Below, piece after piece: positions 48,264 to 51,787 of a stretch of 51,787 nt of DNA. Every line of letters starts with the position of its first letter. The stretch's first letter is position 1. The notes beneath the pieces are model-generated. The model had not been told where the DNA came from. It did no database searches and was given only the letters and a program-made list of their open reading frames with translations. The translations under genes were made by a program, and so were the position numbers. Origin of the DNA: Pantoea stewartii subsp. stewartii (lineage in GTDB: Bacteria > Pseudomonadota > Gammaproteobacteria > Enterobacterales > Enterobacteriaceae); the NCBI RefSeq assembly GCF_008801695.1, contig NZ_VZPF01000031.1, positions 1 through 51,787 on the forward strand, read 5' to 3'.

Positions 48264-48500
48264 CGTTGAGCGGGAATGTGGCATGGGCTCGGGGAACCTA
48301 CGGCGAATTTCGCCAGGTCAGGCGCAGCGGGCCAGGAATGACAAGCCATACCTGCACAGTACGTTGATACCGCATAAGGTATAAACGCGTCATGATCTGT
48401 TATGCGTTGCCTGTCTGTAGCCAGTGATGCAGCGGGTGATAAGGCCCCTTCCGGGACAAGGCCACTTTATATTTACCCTATAAGGTGGCCGGTTTGACCT

Positions 48501-49508
48501 TCACGTCCTGTTTCGCATCAGTTGCACAATCACAAATCCTCCGCCGATACCGGCCGTGATGATGCCAATGGGCAGCTCCTGCGGGGCCAGCAGCGTCCGA
48601 CTGGCAATATCGCCAGCACACAACAAAATGGCGCCCCAGAGCGCGCACAGGGGGATCAGCAACCGGTGTTTCACACCCGTTACGTGTCGGCACAGGTGCG
48701 GCACCATCAGTCCGACAAAGCCAATGACGCCGGTCAGTGCCACCAGCAACGCGGTTGCCAGCGCACAGCACAGAAACACCTCGATGCGTAACCGGTTGAC
48801 GTGAATACCAAGCGAGAGTGCGGTTTGCTCGCCCGCCAGCAATCCATCCAACTGCCGCCCGCGCAGCGCCACAAACCCTGTCAGTAGTGCCAGACTTACC
48901 AGTGCATAAGGCAGATTATGCCAGCTGGCTAATCCCAGCCCGCCCAGTGACCAGAACATCACCGAGCTGGCCGCGCGCTGGTCGCCTGAAAAAATCAAAT
49001 AGCTGGTCACCGCACCAAACAGAAATGACACGGCCAGCCCGCAGAGAATCAAGTGCTCTGCTGAACGTTGCTTTTTGAAATGAAAAAGCAACATGACGGC
49101 GGCGGCTGAAAACAGCCCACCCGCGAAAGCGGCAACGGGCAAGGTTAACGCCGACAGCCGATCGCCAAAGCGGGTAATCACCAGTACAGCACCGGCTGAG
49201 GCCCCAGAGGACAGACCAAATAAAAACGGATCGGCTAAATCGTTACGGGTGGTGGTTTGCAACAATGCCCCGACGATGGCCAGGCCAGCCCCCGTCATCA
49301 CGGCCAGCAGCGTGCGAGGTAACCGTAGGTCGATCACGATTCGCGTGATCATTTCAGAGACGGGCGCGTCTGCCATGTCGAGTGCGGACAGCACCTGCGT
49401 TAAAGACAATGACACGGTGCCTTCCGCCGTGCTGATCAGCATCAGGATCGCCAGCAGCAGGCAGGACGCACTCATTATTCCTGAATAACGATGCGGCAAT
49501 CGATTCAC
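48501..49508 (-). CDS. FecCD-family ABC transporter permease
   Basis: A 335-aa polytopic inner-membrane permease with about ten helices. LRLPRTLLAVMTGAGLAIVGALLQTTTRNDLADPFLFGLSSGASAGAVL and GVIGFVGLMVPHLCRHVTGVKHRLLIP are the BtuC/FecCD signatures, the latter including the coupling helix to the ATPase. The start is a GTG overlapping the binding-protein stop (GTGA at 49508), showing translational coupling. It is the last gene of a three-gene importer operon. Substrate could be ferric siderophore, haem or a corrinoid. Confidence 0.93.
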   Translation of the reverse strand: MNRLPHRYSGIMSASCLLLAILMLISTAEGTVSLSLTQVLSALDMADAPVSEMITRIVIDLRLPRTLLAVMTGAGLAIVGALLQTTTRNDLADPFLFGLSSGASAGAVLVITRFGDRLSALTLPVAAFAGGLFSAAAVMLLFHFKKQRSAEHLILCGLAVSFLFGAVTSYLIFSGDQRAASSVMFWSLGGLGLASWHNLPYALVSLALLTGFVALRGRQLDGLLAGEQTALSLGIHVNRLRIEVFLCCALATALLVALTGVIGFVGLMVPHLCRHVTGVKHRLLIPLCALWGAILLCAGDIASRTLLAPQELPIGIITAGIGGGFVIVQLMRNRT

Positions 49509-50476
49509 GGCGCATCCGTCGAATAGAGCGCATGAGCCAGCTTCTCCACGGCCTGAATATTGGCCGGCCCCGGTGTGAGTTCAGCGTACTGTAACTTCAG
49601 GTAGCGGTGGTGCTTCACCGCAGGCGTCAGCTTCATAAGCGGATGATTTTCCAGGAAGTGGCGCAGTGCCTCTGCCCCACTGCCGGTCTGATAGTCCAGC
49701 AAGATAATAAAATCCGGCTGCGTGGCCGCCACGCTCTCCCAGGAGGTGGTGCCCCAGCTCATCTCCAGCGATTCCATCGCGTTTTTACCTCCGGCGGCCT
49801 CAATGATGGCGGTCGGCATGGCATATTTTCCGCTGGTGAACGGTTTATCTTCGCCTGAGTCGTAAACGAAGACTTTTCGAGGCTGCGTGTCAGCCGGACG
49901 CTGAGGTAAGGCCTGCAGTTGCTGTTTCCAGTCCTCTACCAGCGCCTCGGCCTCGGCCCGCTTGCCAAAAATTTTGCCCAGTTTAATCTCGTCGTTATAG
50001 AGCAGATCCATCGTCGCTTTCTGCTTGTCCTTCTGTGTAAAGACGCAGCTTTCACTCAGCACCAGGGTTTTAATGCCGTACTGACGCAGTGAAGCAGGCG
50101 TAACGTCACCGCCCACTTTCATCCCGTAATTCCAGCCAGCAAAAAAGAAATCAGGGCTCGCGGCCAGCAACGTTTCCAGTGAGGGATATTTCGGTGCCAG
50201 CTCAGGGATGGATCCCATGGCCTGCTTAAAGGCCGGCGTCATCTTGTACCAGCCACTGATGCCGGTGAGACCGACAATACGGTTCTGCAGATGCAGCGCA
50301 AAAGCCATTTCTGCCATATTGAGGTCGTTAATCACGGCTCGCGCAGGCGGCGAGGTGAACGTCACGGGCTGGCCGCAACTGTCGACGGTGACAGGAAAAT
50401 CACTTGCGCTGGCCCACATGGCTGGCGTCACGGCCAGAAACGCGGCAAAACCGATTTTACTCAATGCATCATGCAC
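49505..50476 (-). CDS. Periplasmic substrate-binding protein of FecCD-type importer
   Basis: A 323-aa protein with a signal peptide ending near ASA (MHDALSKIGFAAFLAVTPAMWASA). The GTG start at 50476 is chosen because GAGGTG lies seven bases upstream and it overlaps the ATPase gene end. A TTG at 50491 is the only longer choice. VTFTSPPARAVINDLNMAEMAFAL, YPSLETLLAASPDFFFAGWNYGM and GTTSWESVAATQPDFIILLDY are typical of the class III (BtuF/FepB) fold. The GWNYGMK and LSESCVF segments resemble a subgroup annotated for corrinoid-like or F420-type ligands (memory only). The ligand is unresolved. Confidence 0.88.
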   Translation of the reverse strand: MHDALSKIGFAAFLAVTPAMWASASDFPVTVDSCGQPVTFTSPPARAVINDLNMAEMAFALHLQNRIVGLTGISGWYKMTPAFKQAMGSIPELAPKYPSLETLLAASPDFFFAGWNYGMKVGGDVTPASLRQYGIKTLVLSESCVFTQKDKQKATMDLLYNDEIKLGKIFGKRAEAEALVEDWKQQLQALPQRPADTQPRKVFVYDSGEDKPFTSGKYAMPTAIIEAAGGKNAMESLEMSWGTTSWESVAATQPDFIILLDYQTGSGAEALRHFLENHPLMKLTPAVKHHRYLKLQYAELTPGPANIQAVEKLAHALYSTDAP

Positions 50477-51206
50477 AGTCGGGCACCTCAAAAATACGTA
50501 AGCGCTTACCGCTGGCAGGATGTTTTACGGTAAAGCTGTTTAAGCCGAACACAGGCTGGAGATAGCGCGACGTCAGCGCGCGCGACGGGTGATCACACAC
50601 AATTTGCTCGCCCTGCGACAGGATAAGCACACGCTCGGCAAACGTATCAATCAGGGACAGGTCATGCAGTACCGCTATTGCCGTAATCCCTTTGTTTTTA
50701 ATGAGTGCCAGTAGCTGCTGGCGGGCCAGCGGATCAAGATGGTTCGTCGATTCATCCAGTAAGATCAATAACGGCTTTTGCGCCAGCACGCGCGCCAGTG
50801 CAGCACGTTGTCGCTCTCCCCCGGACAGCGCAGCCAGCGGGCGTGTTTTTAGTGCTGAAAGACCGGTTTCATCAATGGACTCGTGGATGATCCGTTGATT
50901 TACTCCTGCCGGGCAGGCGCCTAGATGCGGAATACGGCCCAACGCAACGTACTCTTCAACCGACAGCCTGAGATCGGGCATATCATTCTGCGCCATCACG
51001 GCTATGCAGGTGGCAAGCTGTTGCCGTGAAAACGTTGCCAGACATGCGCCGTTAAGCTGAATCGCCTGTGGCGGTGACGATAACTCACGGCACATTGCCC
51101 GCAGTAATGACGTCTTGCCACTGCCGTTTGGCCCGATGATGACCAGCCGCTCTCCCTCTCTGACGCTGAAGTGAATGTGATGCAAGAGCGGTTGTAAGCG
51201 TCGCAT
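50469..51206 (-). pseudogene. FecE-type ABC ATPase, N-terminus replaced by IS66 end
   Basis: Walker A is GPNGSGKTSLL, the signature LSGGERQRAALARVLAQ, Walker B LLILLDEST and the H-loop VLHDLS, so the catalytic body is intact. The annotated start (51206) lies inside the IS66 left inverted repeat that begins at 51194. The first four residues plus part of the fifth (MRRLQ) come from the IS. Family members normally have about 12-15 more native residues here, forming the first beta strand with the A-loop aromatic that stacks on adenine. The native promoter and ribosome site are also displaced. Expression and activity are doubtful. Confidence 0.85.
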
Positions 51207-51244
51207 TTAGACCGTCTGTCCGTTTCCCTCCGGCTCCTTGACAA

Positions 51245-51272
51245 TAATGTCCATCATTTATAATGGACATTA
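51245..51272 (+). promoter_or_regulatory. Inverted repeat covering the tnpA ribosome site (IS66 element A)
   Basis: TAATGTCCAT - 8 nt - ATGGACATTA is a perfect 10-bp inverted repeat ending 4 nt before the ATG at 51277. The right arm contains the only GGA at Shine-Dalgarno distance, so the hairpin would hide it. The same structure occurs in element B with one compensating base-pair change. Confidence 0.75.
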
Positions 51273-51276
51273 GCGT

Positions 51277-51660
51277 ATGAAACACCGGACCTGGCTACTT
51301 GAAGCCCTGCATCTGCACTTCGACGAAAATTTAGCCCGGGTCGAGGCCGGACGCCGTCTGGGAATTCCAAAAACGACCGTTTGCGATCTTTTTGTTCGCT
51401 TCCGGAAAGCCGGGCTTTCGTGGCCTTTGCCCCCCGCCATGTCAGAACAAAAACTGGATGAGTGTCTTTACCGCTCCCTATCCAGCGCACCGCCAGTGCC
51501 TGTGGTTACCGTTACGGACGAAAAGCCGAACGCCAGAAAGCGCATCCGCAGACCAAACTTCCCGCGAGCGTTCAAAATCGCACTGGTCGAGAAATCACTG
51601 CAGCCAGGCACTAATGTGGCCCAGCTTGCACGCGAAAACGGCATTAACGATAACCTGTTG
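51277..51660 (+). pseudogene. IS66-family accessory protein TnpA-type, interrupted
   Basis: The frame opens MKHRTWLLEALHLHFDENLA and shows an N-terminal helix-turn-helix (VEAGRRLGIPKTTVCDLFVRF, about 22-42). A linker leads to the usual IS66 TnpA core RRPNFPRAFKIALVEKSLQPGTNVAQLARENGINDNLL (about 91-128), itself an HTH. At codon 128 it runs into the left end of another IS66-family element and stops after 17 foreign codons. IS66 elements need TnpA, TnpB and TnpC. Only this first part is in the window. Confidence 0.85.
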
Positions 51661-51711
51661 GTAAGCGTCACATTTAAACCGTCTGTGCAGCGGGCTCCGG
51701 TTCCGGGAAAA

Positions 51712-51740
51712 TAGTGTCCATCATTTTTTAATGGACACTA
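51712..51740 (+). promoter_or_regulatory. Inverted repeat before tnpA (IS66 element B)
   Basis: TAGTGTCCAT - 9 nt - ATGGACACTA, ending 4 nt before a GTG start at 51745. Compared with element A, one A-T pair has become G-C on both arms, preserving the stem. Confidence 0.75.
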
Positions 51741-51744
51741 TCGC

Positions 51745-51787
51745 GTGAAACACCGGACATGGCTCCTTGAGGCGCTTCGCCTCCATT
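51745..51787 (+). CDS. IS66-family accessory protein, N-terminal fragment (contig edge)
   Basis: A GTG start opens MKHRTWLLEALRLH before the window ends. It is homologous to the first residues of the frame at 51277 and identical to the fragment at 1-42 on the other strand. Confidence 0.6.
   Translation, partial: MKHRTWLLEALRLH

Larger units (their letters stand above)
51194..51660 (+). mobile_element. IS66-family element A, left end, interrupted by element B
   Basis: It begins GTAAGCGTCGCATTTAGACC, an IS66-type left inverted repeat, followed by an inverted repeat (51245-51272) and an accessory tnpA frame from 51277. At 51661 the sequence switches abruptly to a second GTAAGCG end, so another IS66-family copy sits inside it. 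It entered after the first codons of the ABC ATPase. The 8 bp 51186-51193 should be its target duplication. Confidence 0.88.
51661..51787 (+). mobile_element. IS66-family element B, left end (runs off contig)
   Basis: It begins GTAAGCGTCACATTTAAACC and is identical over 126 bp to the reverse complement of the window start. It resembles element A at roughly four fifths of positions, so it is a different IS66-family member. It is inserted in element A's tnpA. Bases 51653-51660 should be one copy of its 8-bp target duplication. Confidence 0.87.

Noticed and set aside
45108..51787. Integrative island in tRNA-Asn
   Set aside because: The downstream DNA looks acquired, but no integrase and no direct repeat of the tRNA 3' end were seen in the window.

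Overview
The window looks like one complete contig from a flagellated member of the Enterobacteriaceae. The gene order fliC/fliDST-amyA-yedD, fliE/fliF-R, rcsA, dsrB, yodD, yedP, yodC, yedI, vsr/dcm, yedJ, mtfA, tRNA-Asn is the E. coli-type chromosomal backbone, with lineage-specific inserts. Genus cannot be fixed from sequence alone. The short flagellin, the glucosyl/mannosyl-phosphoglycerate synthase next to yedP, and iraP/msgA homologues would fit a Cronobacter/Enterobacter-like organism (inference). Both contig ends lie in the same 126-bp IS66-family left end, in opposite orientation, so assembly probably stopped at a repeated IS.

Layout. 1-8.8 kb (minus): a probable flagellin-glycosylation operon downstream of fliC, with two very large multidomain glycosyltransferases and a DegT/VioA-like sugar aminotransferase that carries a frameshift. 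8.9-12.3 kb: divergent fliC / fliDST, both with sigma-28 promoters. 12.4-17.8 kb: a variable segment with a broken amyA, yedD, an iraP homologue, an msgA/DinI-like gene under a LexA box, small unknown genes and a truncated IS110-family element. 17.8-29.1 kb: fliE (minus) and fliFGHIJKLMNOPQR (plus), all intact. 29.1-30.4 kb: rcsA with an RcsAB-type box and a poly-T frameshift. 30.5-32.2 kb: a chemoreceptor where E. coli has the dsrA sRNA. 32.3-42.8 kb: dsrB, a Pmp3-like peptide, yodD split by a 173-bp MITE, yedP plus a phosphoglycerate glycosyltransferase (compatible-solute synthesis), yodC, yedI, vsr/dcm, a divergent chemoreceptor-like protein, an RHH protein and yedJ. 42.8-45.2 kb: a solitary phage-type ORF, mtfA and tRNA-Asn. 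45.3-51.2 kb: a ferrochelatase homologue, an MFS exporter with an internal stop, and a FecCD-type ABC importer whose ATPase has lost its N-terminus to an IS66 element. That element is itself interrupted by a second IS66-family element.

Main themes. The flagellar basal body, rod, switch and export genes are preserved. The filament glycosylation locus, amyA, rcsA, yodD, the MFS exporter and the ABC importer carry indels, stops or insertions. Two frameshifts (the aminotransferase and rcsA) fall in 7-nt homopolymers, so they could be sequencing error, phase variation or real decay. No CRISPR array, rRNA or replication origin was seen.
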